Below are positions 1-6,583 of a stretch of DNA of 44,553 nucleotides, in pieces. Within the stretch, counting starts at the first letter, position 1; every line of letters begins with the position of its first letter. The stretch is from Bacteroidales bacterium (GTDB lineage Bacteria > Bacteroidota > Bacteroidia > Bacteroidales > F082), in NCBI GenBank assembly GCA_017466405.1, contig JAFTUF010000002.1, positions 1 to 44,553 on the forward strand. The letters run 5' to 3'. Position numbers and translations under genes: made by a program. The notes below the pieces were generated by a model. That model was not told where the DNA came from. It searched no databases and saw only the letters and a list, made by a program, of their open reading frames with translations.

Positions 1-2
1 AG

Positions 3-101
3 AAGCCCCGCGAGCTTTGGCGCGACATACTTCTTTACGCTATCCTGGTATATGTGTTCTGCCTAATCGTCAAAACCTTAATCGAAAAGATTTTAAAATA
101 A
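3..101 (+). CDS. C-terminal tail of a small membrane protein (cut by window edge)
   Basis: An open frame enters from the left edge and stops at a TAA at 99-101, leaving 32 residues. The visible part starts with charged residues (KPRELWRD), then has a hydrophobic stretch (ILLYAILVYVFCLIV) and a basic end (KTLIEKILK), which fits one transmembrane helix close to the C terminus. The next gene starts 18 bases later on the same strand and also begins with a membrane helix, so the two are probably co-transcribed in the integrated element. The family cannot be recognised from this fragment. The frame could be accidental, but its compact spacing and typical tail argue for a real gene. Confidence 0.5.
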   Translation, partial: KPRELWRDILLYAILVYVFCLIVKTLIEKILK

Positions 102-119
102 ATTTTAAATTGCATCGTT

Positions 120-608
120 ATGGAAGAAAAACTTCGAGAAACAATGAATTGGTTGAAAAAACAAAATCTCTATGCAGCAACCGATGTTATGGCTGTGATT
201 ACATTATTGTTATTAATTGCCTTTGTCGCGACAGGAAAAAAGAAAGAGATACTTTTTAGTGCTGGTATTGTCGGCTGTGCTGGAGTCCTTACGGCTGGCA
301 TTCATGGCATGTTTGGAAAATCAAAGATTGAAAACGAGTCAGAAGAAACAATCTGCACCAAAGGTGAAGAAGACTGTGACGCGACAGAACTGTCTGCCGG
401 AGATTCGCGTTATGACGTTGACGGTGTGAAGAGTCGGGGAACAGTTTATAAGTTTGGCAACGGATGTCACGCTGTGGCTCGTAAAGACGGCACGGTAAAA
501 GTTAAATCCATTACAGGCAAATGTCTGAATTGGATTTTTGACGGCGGCGTTCTTACAGAACCTCCAGCTGTAGATAAAGAATGTTGGCAAAAACTATTTG
601 ACTGCTAA
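120..608 (+). CDS. Hypothetical membrane-anchored, Cys-rich protein of the integrated element
   Basis: This 162-residue protein is not one I recognise. It has a short amphipathic N terminus (EEKLRETMNWLKKQ), then two hydrophobic segments at about residues 21-37 and 45-63, and a polar C-terminal half. That half holds several Cys residues (ICTKGEEDC, NGCHAV, GKCLNW, DKECW, FDC at the end), which could pair in an extracytoplasmic domain. Another membrane-protein tail lies just upstream, and a strong terminator 10 bases downstream closes the unit. The convergent integrase next door places it at the end of a phage or conjugative element. Two small membrane proteins at an element end could be a lysis module, but nothing in the sequence proves it. 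Its base composition is more GC-rich than the neighbouring chromosomal genes. Confidence 0.7.
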   Translation: MEEKLRETMNWLKKQNLYAATDVMAVITLLLLIAFVATGKKKEILFSAGIVGCAGVLTAGIHGMFGKSKIENESEETICTKGEEDCDATELSAGDSRYDVDGVKSRGTVYKFGNGCHAVARKDGTVKVKSITGKCLNWIFDGGVLTEPPAVDKECWQKLFDC

Positions 609-617
609 AATATAAAG

Positions 618-639
618 ACCGCTTCGGCGGTTTTTTTTT
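618..639 (+). terminator. Rho-independent terminator after the element's last + strand gene
   Basis: ACCGC (618-622), a TTCG tetraloop and GCGGT (627-631) form a perfect hairpin followed by eight T. It closes the + strand unit ahead of the convergent integrase gene. Confidence 0.9.
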
Positions 640-685
640 ATATTTCTTTTCTTTAAAAACAGCATTTTCTGCCATGTTCTTAAAA

Positions 686-1870
686 TTAAAACTTCGGCGC
701 TTTCGTGAAGATCCTTTCGTTCAAGTTCGGATCGAAGTGGTTTGTATAAATCGCCTGGATGGAAAGATCCGAATGGTCGAAGTGATGTTGCACGGATAAT
801 TCATCAACGCCAGCGTGCAACAAGTCAATCATTCCGGTATCGCGCAAAGAATAGAGCTGCATTTCCTGTGGAAGGTTTAGTTTCGTTCTCATATCGTCCC
901 ATAGTTTCCGGAACTTCGACAAGGCGCATCGTTTGGCAGCTGGCTGAAGTTCCTTATTCATTCCGAACAAATAATAATTGTCGGGCTTCCCCTTAATCAG
1001 CGGTCGCAGATATTCTATAACGTCGGCCGTGATGGTGGCGCAGCGGGCTTTCTTGTTTTTCGCATTATCTTCTGTTACAACGATATAACGATTATCCAAT
1101 TTTATATTTCCGATCTGAATGTTTGCAATTTCCTTCGGACGCATGGCACTGTTATAAACGAGCTGGCACACTATCAGGAACTGAGGATTCTTGACTCGAA
1201 GATATTCAGAAATTTTCTTACGGCTTTTCTCATCAATTATAATACGTTTTTTCGCTTCCTTGGTTTTCGTCTTTATGTTTGAGAATGGGTTTTCCTTGCA
1301 GTAGCAATGTTCGACGGCCCATGAGAAGAAGGTGCGCATGCCTTTCAGCGTGTTGTTATATGTCCTGTTTGAATATCCTTTGGAATAGATGTAGTCCATA
1401 TAACAGATGGCATCGTAGCGTAAGAAGTTGCCTGTCACCTTTCCGGAACGGTTACTTCCTTCAATCCATTCGTTGAAGATATTAGTCATTGAAGTGTAGG
1501 ATCTCATCGTGTCAGCTCGAAGATCGCGCTTTTTGTTATTCAGATAGATGTCGCGGAGTTCAAGAATCGGCGTGTACAGTCTTTGGTTTTCAGTTTCAAA
1601 GATAGGTGTCCATCCTGTTTTGAGTTTTTCGTTAAGTTCGTGGACTATTCGTCTGGCGTGGTTTACTCCGTCGCTCTTCTTTCGGTAAGCGTTGACGACG
1701 CGGTTGAGGTAGTATCTTTTTCTGATAAGCTTGTTTGTTATTTTATCCTTGTAATGGTATTCAATAAGATAACCTTCCGACTTGGTGTGTTTGAGCACCG
1801 CTGGGATAAAATCTACAAGAATGTTTCTTTCTTGCTGGCTGTGGAAATCGTTATGTTGACTTATAGGCAT
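686..1870 (-). CDS. int: Tyrosine recombinase / phage-type integrase
   Basis: This 394-residue site-specific recombinase would integrate and excise the element that occupies the left edge. The N-terminal part carries an arm-type and core-binding SAM-like region (about residues 95-200). The C-terminal catalytic domain shows Arg244 (SAMRPKEI), Arg343 (YSLRDTG), His366 (FDHSD) and the nucleophile Tyr375 (IYTNHF). The first His of the usual HxxR box is replaced by Tyr340. The start follows a run of ten A, ordinary for this phylum. The gene begins about 135 bases from the 3' end of tRNA-Val(CAC) and is transcribed away from it, the classic arrangement of an element inserted at a tRNA gene. Family assignment is firm; the element type (prophage or conjugative) cannot be decided here. 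Confidence 0.93.
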   Translation of the reverse strand: MPISQHNDFHSQQERNILVDFIPAVLKHTKSEGYLIEYHYKDKITNKLIRKRYYLNRVVNAYRKKSDGVNHARRIVHELNEKLKTGWTPIFETENQRLYTPILELRDIYLNNKKRDLRADTMRSYTSMTNIFNEWIEGSNRSGKVTGNFLRYDAICYMDYIYSKGYSNRTYNNTLKGMRTFFSWAVEHCYCKENPFSNIKTKTKEAKKRIIIDEKSRKKISEYLRVKNPQFLIVCQLVYNSAMRPKEIANIQIGNIKLDNRYIVVTEDNAKNKKARCATITADVIEYLRPLIKGKPDNYYLFGMNKELQPAAKRCALSKFRKLWDDMRTKLNLPQEMQLYSLRDTGMIDLLHAGVDELSVQHHFDHSDLSIQAIYTNHFDPNLNERIFTKAPKF

Positions 1871-1989
1871 TTTTTTTTTGGAAGAAGTGAAAAAGCACTC
1901 TTCGCAAAAGAAAAATGTTATGCCGGACTTCTGCCGGAGTTTTTTAAGTGTCCGAGGTTTTAAAACCTTATAACTTGTTGATATATAAT

Positions 1990-2030
1990 TCTTTATATGG
2001 ATTTGTGGGACGTACTGGACTCGAACCAGT
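1990..2030. other. Candidate attachment site at the tRNA-Val(CAC) 3' end
   Basis: Tyrosine integrases often use the 3' half of a tRNA gene as att core, with int beside the tRNA 3' end. Here int starts just to the left of the tRNA 3' end at 2006, so the element-chromosome junction should fall in or next to this stretch. The second att copy would lie beyond the left edge, so the site is inferred, not observed. Confidence 0.35.
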
Positions 2031-2080
2031 GACCTCTGCCGTGTGAAGGCAGCGCTCTAAACCAACTGGGCTAACGTCCC
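2006..2080 (-). tRNA. tRNA-Val(CAC)
   Basis: Read on the minus strand it folds into a 75-nt cloverleaf: acceptor GGGACGT with ACGTCCC (fully paired), anticodon stem CTGCC/GGCAG with loop TTCACAC (anticodon CAC), T-arm ACTGG-TTCGAGT-CCAGT and discriminator A. CCA is not encoded. The D-stem has one C-A mismatch. It lies downstream of tRNA-Val(GAC), with a hairpin plus T-run between them and no promoter of its own that I can see. Its 3' end is next to the integrase gene. Confidence 0.93.
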
Positions 2081-2091
2081 GAAATTCTAAT

Positions 2092-2113
2092 AAAAAAACG
2101 CCTCGAGGGCGTT
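2092..2113 (-). terminator. Hairpin with T-run between the two tRNA-Val genes
   Basis: On the minus strand AACGCC, a 5-base loop and GGCGTT are followed by TTTTTTT. It looks like a complete intrinsic terminator after tRNA-Val(GAC), which leaves tRNA-Val(CAC) downstream of it dependent on read-through. Confidence 0.75.
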
Positions 2114-2119
2114 CTGTTG

Positions 2120-2194
2120 TGGGGCGAACAAGGATCGAACTTGTGACCTCATGCCTGTCAAGCATGCGCTCTAAACCAACTGAGCTACCGTCCC
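2120..2194 (-). tRNA. tRNA-Val(GAC)
   Basis: The minus strand folds into a 75-nt cloverleaf with D-arm GCTC...GAGC, anticodon stem CATGC/GCATG and loop TTGACAG (anticodon GAC), and T-arm ACAAG-TTCGATC-CTTGT. The acceptor GGGACGG pairs with TCGCCCC except for an A-C mismatch at position 4-69. CCA is not encoded. It is the first gene after the promoter at 2206-2236. Confidence 0.93.
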
Positions 2195-2205
2195 ATTTGC
2201 GAGTG

Positions 2206-2236
2206 CAAAAATACAACTTTTTTTTATTCTACCAAA
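2206..2236 (-). promoter_or_regulatory. Bacteroidota-type promoter of the tRNA-Val pair
   Basis: The minus strand reads TTTG (2236-2233), 19 bases, TATTTTTG (2213-2206), a full match to the phylum consensus TTTG-N19-TAnnTTTG. The tRNA begins 12 bases further on. Confidence 0.85.
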
Positions 2237-2288
2237 TATTTTTTATTCAATTTTTTATTTTATTTTTGAACTTTCTAAATCTATTATT

Positions 2289-4514
2289 ATGAATAAAGTT
2301 AAGTATTTGTTAATCACATTGTTTTTGCTTGGTAATATATTCGTTGCCAATGCACAAGAGAAAAAAAATCTTGAATTAGCCGACATTTATGAACGTCCTA
2401 CCTTCTCGATGAAGAGAGTCGTTGGCATGAATCCGATGAAAGATGGTAATACATACGCCACTCTCGAAAAGGGTAAATTGAATATCTATAATTATAAGAC
2501 AGGTAAGAAAGTAAAGACTCTCTTCGATATGAGAGAACTTATCCTTCCTGGCGATACGGTTGCAGCGCCTTTGTATGGAACTTATATGCTCAGCGATGAC
2601 GAGTCTAAAGTTTTGTTCATGAATAATATGAATCCAATTTATCGTCATTCTTACACAGCGAGTTTCTATGTTTATGACATTAATAATAAGGTGTTGGCAC
2701 CTCTTTCTCAAAATGGTGACCAACGTCTTGCTACATTCTCACCAGATGCTACAAAGGTGGCTTTCATGCGTGACAATAATTTATTTATCAAAGATTTAAA
2801 TACAAATCAAGAACTTCAATTTACTCATGACGGAGAATGGAATCATATTATCAACGGTGCGCCTGACTGGGTTTATGAAGAAGAATTTGGTTTTGCTCAA
2901 GGTTTCTTCTGGTCGCCGGATAGCAAAAAAATAGCTTTCTATAAATTCGATGAGTCGAATGTGAAAGAATATAATATGCAAATGTTCAATGATCTTTATC
3001 CAGAAGATTATAAATTTAAATATCCAAAAGCTGGCGAAGATAACTCAATCGTAGAAATTTATGTCTATGACCTCAAATCAGGTGAAACGACAAAAATGGA
3101 TACAGGCGAAGAAACAGACATATATTTCCCAAGAATCAAATGGACTCAGGATCCTAATGTCTTGGCAATCCAAAGATTGAATCGTCATCAAAATCACCTT
3201 GAAATATTGGCGGCTGACGCAACAACAGGTGAAACAACTGTTTTCTATGATGAGACAAATCCTTATTATATCGACGTTACAGATAACTGGACATTCCTTG
3301 AAGATGGAAACAGATTTTTGATGACAAGCGAAAAAGATGGTTATAACCATATTTATTTGTACTTAATGGACGGAACTGAAGTTAAACAACTTACTGACGG
3401 CGAATGGGAAGTTACTAACGTTTATGGTTTTGATGGTAAGGAAGTCTATTTCCAAGCTGCAATCAATTCTTCTATCGAACGCCAAATTTATGCAGTTAAC
3501 CTTAAAGGCGAAATGCGTACATTAATTAATAAGGTAGGTACTAATAATGCAAGATTCAGTTCAAATTTCAAATATTTGATCAATATCAATTCAAGCGTTG
3601 AACAACCTCATCAATATGTGTTGTTTGATAATAAAGGTAAGCAAATAAGAGTTTTGGAAGATAACAAAGAGTTTGCTGAAAGAATGGAAGGTTATAATTT
3701 TGGTAAGAAAGAACTTATCAAGATTACAGATCCAGCATTCGTATTGCCTGATGGTACTCAATTAGAAATGGAAGCATGGCGTATATTACCTCCTGATTTT
3801 GATCCAAATAAGAAATATCCAGTTTTGATTTATGTTTATGGCGGTCCTGGACATCAAACAGTTAACAACGCATGGAACAGCGACGACTTCGCATGGATGC
3901 AGCTTCTTGCACAAAGAGGTATCATCTCTGTCTCTATCAATAACAGAGGTGGAGGCGCTAGGGGAGAAGTCTTTAAGAAAATGACCTACCAACAGTTAGG
4001 TAAATATGAAACTGAAGATATGATTACTTTGGCTAAATATATGGCAAGTCAACCATACGTAAATCCTGAAAAGATTGCTATCTATGGATGGAGTTATGGC
4101 GGTTTCATGGCTACTTCTGGTATCACAAAAGGCGCAGATTATATCAGCACAGCAGTTGCAGTTGCTCCTGTGACAAATTGGCGTTATTATGATAATATTT
4201 ATACTGAAAGATTTATGCGTACACCACAAGAAAATCCTTCTGGTTACGACGATAACTCACCAATAAATTTCGTGGATCAGATTAAAGGTAATTATCTTTT
4301 GTGTCATGGTAGTGGCGACGATAATGTTCATTTCCAAAATGCAATGGAACTTATCAAAGCTTTGATTTCTGAAAACGTACAATTCGACTTGATGGTTTAT
4401 CCAAATAAGAATCACAGTATCTATGGTAACTATGAACCAGAAGGTACAGAAGTGAGAATGCATTTGTTTGAAAAGATTAATAACTTCTTGTTTGAAAATC
4501 TTTTAGAAAAATAA
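2289..4514 (+). CDS. dpp4: Secreted dipeptidyl peptidase IV (S9 family serine peptidase)
   Basis: This 741-residue exopeptidase should remove X-Pro or X-Ala dipeptides from peptide N termini in the periplasm or at the cell surface. A signal peptide covers residues 1-22 and ends in ANAQ. A beta-propeller (DPPIV_N) follows to about residue 480, containing DWVYEEE at 193-199, the Glu motif that binds the substrate amino terminus in DPP IV enzymes. The C-terminal alpha/beta hydrolase carries the triad Ser602 (GWSYGG), Asp677 (GSGDDNVH) and His709 (KNHSIYG); the 32-residue Asp-His spacing is that of known DPP IV. Length matches Porphyromonas-type enzymes. It stands alone between the tRNA-Val genes and rpsU, whose promoter starts at its stop codon. 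The Glu motif makes DPP IV more likely than other S9 peptidases. Confidence 0.95.
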   Translation: MNKVKYLLITLFLLGNIFVANAQEKKNLELADIYERPTFSMKRVVGMNPMKDGNTYATLEKGKLNIYNYKTGKKVKTLFDMRELILPGDTVAAPLYGTYMLSDDESKVLFMNNMNPIYRHSYTASFYVYDINNKVLAPLSQNGDQRLATFSPDATKVAFMRDNNLFIKDLNTNQELQFTHDGEWNHIINGAPDWVYEEEFGFAQGFFWSPDSKKIAFYKFDESNVKEYNMQMFNDLYPEDYKFKYPKAGEDNSIVEIYVYDLKSGETTKMDTGEETDIYFPRIKWTQDPNVLAIQRLNRHQNHLEILAADATTGETTVFYDETNPYYIDVTDNWTFLEDGNRFLMTSEKDGYNHIYLYLMDGTEVKQLTDGEWEVTNVYGFDGKEVYFQAAINSSIERQIYAVNLKGEMRTLINKVGTNNARFSSNFKYLININSSVEQPHQYVLFDNKGKQIRVLEDNKEFAERMEGYNFGKKELIKITDPAFVLPDGTQLEMEAWRILPPDFDPNKKYPVLIYVYGGPGHQTVNNAWNSDDFAWMQLLAQRGIISVSINNRGGGARGEVFKKMTYQQLGKYETEDMITLAKYMASQPYVNPEKIAIYGWSYGGFMATSGITKGADYISTAVAVAPVTNWRYYDNIYTERFMRTPQENPSGYDDNSPINFVDQIKGNYLLCHGSGDDNVHFQNAMELIKALISENVQFDLMVYPNKNHSIYGNYEPEGTEVRMHLFEKINNFLFENLLEK

Positions 4515-4544
4515 TTGTTTATATCAAAAAAATGATTATTTTTG
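4515..4544 (+). promoter_or_regulatory. Promoter of rpsU
   Basis: TTG (4515-4517), 19 bases, TATTTTTG (4537-4544). It begins directly behind the dpp4 stop codon and leaves a leader of about 55 bases before rpsU. Confidence 0.8.
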
Positions 4545-4605
4545 CACCCGCTTAAGAAAAAAACGATTTTTAGTTTAACAATTTAAAGAAAGAGAGAGTA
4601 TTAAC

Positions 4606-4803
4606 ATGATTATTGTTCCTGTAAAAGAAGGCGAAAGCATTGATCGCGCTCTGAAACGTTACAAGAGAAAGTATGAAAAAACTGGTGTTGTAAAAGAATT
4701 ACGTAACCGTCAAAAATTTACTAAACCTTCAATCATTAAACGTGAACAACGTATGAAGGCTATCTACGTTCAGCAGCTCCGTCAAGCAGAAGAAAACAAC
4801 TAA
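4606..4803 (+). CDS. rpsU: Small-subunit ribosomal protein bS21
   Basis: This 65-residue basic protein begins MIIVPVKEGESIDRALKRYK, the typical bS21 start, and is rich in Arg and Lys throughout. bS21 sits on the 30S platform near the 16S rRNA 3' end; in Bacteroidota it is known to help hide the anti-Shine-Dalgarno sequence. The start is preceded by a purine-rich stretch (GAAAGAGAGAG, 8 bases before ATG) that is not a true GGAGG. The gene has its own promoter and is followed by a terminator, so it is probably transcribed largely alone, although xerC and hpf follow on the same strand. Confidence 0.97.
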   Translation: MIIVPVKEGESIDRALKRYKRKYEKTGVVKELRNRQKFTKPSIIKREQRMKAIYVQQLRQAEENN

Positions 4804-4842
4804 TTTGTTGTTTGCACTTTTTGCAAGAATAATTTCAAAAAA

Positions 4843-4878
4843 AACTTTGCCTCGAATTTTCGGGGCAAAGTTTTTTTT
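4843..4878 (+). terminator. Intrinsic terminator after rpsU
   Basis: AACTTTGCC (4843-4851) pairs with GGCAAAGTT (4864-4872), and the T-run extends to 4878. Confidence 0.88.
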
Positions 4879-4887
4879 ATGAAAACA

Positions 4888-4918
4888 TTGCTTTTTAAAA
4901 AATTGTTGTGTATCTTTG
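4888..4918 (+). promoter_or_regulatory. Promoter of xerC-hpf
   Basis: TTG (4888-4890), 20 bases, TATCTTTG (4911-4918), 20 bases before the xerC start. Confidence 0.75.
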
Positions 4919-4937
4919 AAGCATAAAAGAAACAACA

Positions 4938-5816
4938 ATGATAGAAAGATTCATCAGTCATATACAAACAGAGAAGAGATATTCGGTACATACGATAAAA
5001 GCATATCGACGTGATCTCGAGCAATTCTCTGATTATGTTAAAGAGACTTATGATATTGATAATCTTTCGTTGGTTGATACTCCGATAATACGTTCCTACA
5101 TCATAGACAGAAAAGAGAAAGGAATGGAGAATAGAACCATTAACAGAAAAATTTCCGCTTTACGTTCTTTCTATGAATATTATGTGAGGGAAAAACAAAT
5201 TAAAATGACGCCGTTGATGGGAATAAAATCCTTAAAACAACCTAAAGAATTGGCGAAATTTGTCCCAGAACATGATATGAATAAAGTCTCTTTTGAAGAT
5301 ATTGATGATTTTGAGGTGAGAAGAAATGAACTCGTATTTGAGATATTATATCAAACAGGAATGAGACAAGCAGAACTTCGTACATTGAGGGATGAAGATG
5401 TGGATAAGAACTCTCATATAATAAAGGTATTTGGAAAAAGAAGTAAGGAAAGAATAATTCCTGTTGAAAGAGAATTGTTGAGTTTGATAGAACGATATAT
5501 ACAATTAAGGGACGAGCAGTTTCCATGGAGTCATAGTAGGCTAATAGTGGATAACAAAGGTAAAGAAGCGAGTCCTAAATTTATATACACCATTGTTCAT
5601 AACATTTTGATGGGAGTAACGACGATAGAACAAAAAAGTCCGCATGTTTTACGTCATACATTTGCGACACATTTGCTGAATAGAGGGGCTGATATCAGAG
5701 CTATACAAAAACTGCTGGGTCATAGTAGTTTGAATTCTACACAAGTATATACCCACAATACTATAGACAAATTAAAGGATGTGTATAAGAAGGCACACCC
5801 GTATGGAGATAAATAA
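4938..5816 (+). CDS. xerC: Tyrosine recombinase XerC-like (chromosome dimer resolution)
   Basis: This 292-residue recombinase has the size and layout of Xer proteins that resolve chromosome dimers at dif: an N-terminal core-binding domain (about residues 1-90) and a catalytic domain. Catalytic residues visible are Arg143 (GMRQAE), His236 and Arg239 (HVLRHTF), His262 (LGHSS) and Tyr271 (QVYTH). Unlike the integrase at the left edge it has the full HxxR box and no arm-binding extension. Its place between rpsU and hpf is a conserved arrangement, so it is a housekeeping gene and not part of an element. XerC versus XerD cannot be settled from sequence inspection; the symbol follows usual naming at this locus. 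Only 37 bases separate it from hpf. Confidence 0.9.
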   Translation: MIERFISHIQTEKRYSVHTIKAYRRDLEQFSDYVKETYDIDNLSLVDTPIIRSYIIDRKEKGMENRTINRKISALRSFYEYYVREKQIKMTPLMGIKSLKQPKELAKFVPEHDMNKVSFEDIDDFEVRRNELVFEILYQTGMRQAELRTLRDEDVDKNSHIIKVFGKRSKERIIPVERELLSLIERYIQLRDEQFPWSHSRLIVDNKGKEASPKFIYTIVHNILMGVTTIEQKSPHVLRHTFATHLLNRGADIRAIQKLLGHSSLNSTQVYTHNTIDKLKDVYKKAHPYGDK

Positions 5817-5843
5817 AAGATATATTATTAACCAATTTAAAAC

Positions 5844-5849
5844 GGAGGT
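5844..5849 (+). promoter_or_regulatory. Strong Shine-Dalgarno before hpf
   Basis: GGAGGT lies 4 bases before the hpf ATG at 5854 and decides that start. Such a sequence is unusual here, since nearly all other starts in the window have AT-rich leaders without it. Confidence 0.8.
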
Positions 5850-5853
5850 TACT

Positions 5854-6150
5854 ATGAAAATTACCATTAATTCAGTTCATTTTAAAGCTGACAAGAAATT
5901 AGAAGATTTTATCACCCAAAAGGTTGAGAAAGTATGTTCAAAATATTCGGATGTGATAGGTTCTGAAGTTACCTTGAAGTTGGACAATACAGATACACCT
6001 GAAAATAAGATTGCAGATATTAGGATAATATTGAAAGGAAATGATTTATTTGCAAGTAAGGTTAGCAAGACCTTTGAAGAATCAGTTGATAATGCTATTG
6101 ACGCATTGAAAAAGCAATTGGAGAAATACAAAGGTAAGCAGGAAAATTGA
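5854..6150 (+). CDS. hpf: Ribosome hibernation promoting factor, short form (HPF/RaiA family)
   Basis: This 98-residue protein begins MKITINSVHFKADKKLEDFI and has the beta-alpha-beta-beta-beta-alpha pattern of HPF/YfiA, with the conserved stretch VEKVCSKYSDVIGSEVTLKL and a C-terminal helix (DAIDALKKQLEKYKGK). HPF proteins bind the 30S decoding region in slow growth and block tRNA and mRNA binding. The start at 5854 is chosen over an in-frame upstream ATG at 5779, which lies inside xerC, because a GGAGGT sits four bases before it. It follows xerC closely and probably shares its transcript. The tRNA-tuf promoter begins 68 bases downstream. Confidence 0.94.
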   Translation: MKITINSVHFKADKKLEDFITQKVEKVCSKYSDVIGSEVTLKLDNTDTPENKIADIRIILKGNDLFASKVSKTFEESVDNAIDALKKQLEKYKGKQEN

Positions 6151-6217
6151 TAAAAGCATGTGATATTCAAGAATTTACATAAAAAAATAAAAAAATGAAT
6201 TTTTTTTTGAAAAAACG

Positions 6218-6248
6218 TTTGTAGATTCGAGAATTATGATTATTTTTG
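6218..6248 (+). promoter_or_regulatory. Promoter of the tRNA-tuf-secE transcription unit
   Basis: TTTG (6218-6221), 19 bases, TATTTTTG (6241-6248) is a perfect phylum-consensus promoter, the same as that of the tRNA-Val pair. A purine-rich leader of about 65 bases leads to the first tRNA. Confidence 0.87.
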
Positions 6249-6318
6249 CAGACCGTTTGAGAGGAGACTTTTAGACGGTCTGCAGACAAAAATAGTTCTT
6301 TAAAATGATGATTGGAAA

Positions 6319-6390
6319 GCCGGCGTAGCTCAGCGGTAGAGCACGTGATTTGTAATCTCGGGGTCGGGGGTCCAAATCCCTCCGCCGGCT
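6319..6390 (+). tRNA. tRNA-Thr(TGT) with an unusual T-loop
   Basis: A 72-nt cloverleaf with acceptor GCCGGCG/CGCCGGC, anticodon loop TTTGTAA (anticodon TGT), T-stem GGGGG/CCCTC and discriminator T. Two oddities: the T-loop is TCCAAAT, so position 55 is C where almost all tRNAs have U (pseudouridine), and the anticodon stem CGTGA/TCTCG has a T-T mismatch. It is the first gene of the tuf transcription unit. Confidence 0.9.
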
Positions 6391-6413
6391 CAGATTCTCG
6401 AGAGAGAATTGAT

Positions 6414-6495
6414 GGGGGAGTCGCATAGTGGCAATTGCAACAGACTGTAAATCTGTCCTCGGATGAGTTCGGTGGTTCGAGTCCACCCTCCCCCA
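6414..6495 (+). tRNA. tRNA-Tyr(GTA)
   Basis: An 82-nt class II tRNA: acceptor GGGGGAG/CTCCCCC, anticodon stem ACAGA/TCTGT with loop CTGTAAA (anticodon GTA), a long variable arm and T-arm GGTGG-TTCGAGT-CCACC. CCA is not encoded. Confidence 0.96.
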
Positions 6496-6501
6496 CACAA
6501 T

Positions 6502-6574
6502 GCGGAAGTAGCTCATTTGGCAGAGCGAAAGCCTTCCAAGCTTTAGGTAGCGGGTTCGAGCCCCGTCTTCCGCT
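6502..6574 (+). tRNA. tRNA-Gly(TCC)
   Basis: A 73-nt cloverleaf with fully paired acceptor GCGGAAG/CTTCCGC, anticodon loop CTTCCAA (anticodon TCC), T-arm GCGGG-TTCGAGC-CCCGT and discriminator T. It lies only 6 bases after tRNA-Tyr. Confidence 0.96.
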
Positions 6575-6583
6575 CTAACGAAA

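Noticed and set aside
17-259. Open frame of 80 codons at the left edge
   Set aside because: It overlaps the better-supported membrane-tail frame and the start of the 162-residue protein; composition is not protein-like.
1583-1963. Plus-strand open frame of 126 codons overlapping the integrase start
   Set aside because: Antisense to the integrase, whose catalytic motifs prove the minus strand is coding; Val/Phe-rich composition is a shadow effect.
1871-2005. Short inverted repeats (GAAGAAGTG/CACTCTTC and CCGG/CCGG) between integrase and tRNA considered as a transposon end
   Set aside because: Arms are short and imperfect and no transposase is nearby; they may be integrase arm sites but this cannot be shown.
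1968-2216. Open frame across both tRNA-Val genes, and similar ones across the tRNA cluster at 6167-6800
   Set aside because: They run through clear cloverleaf tRNAs; not proteins.
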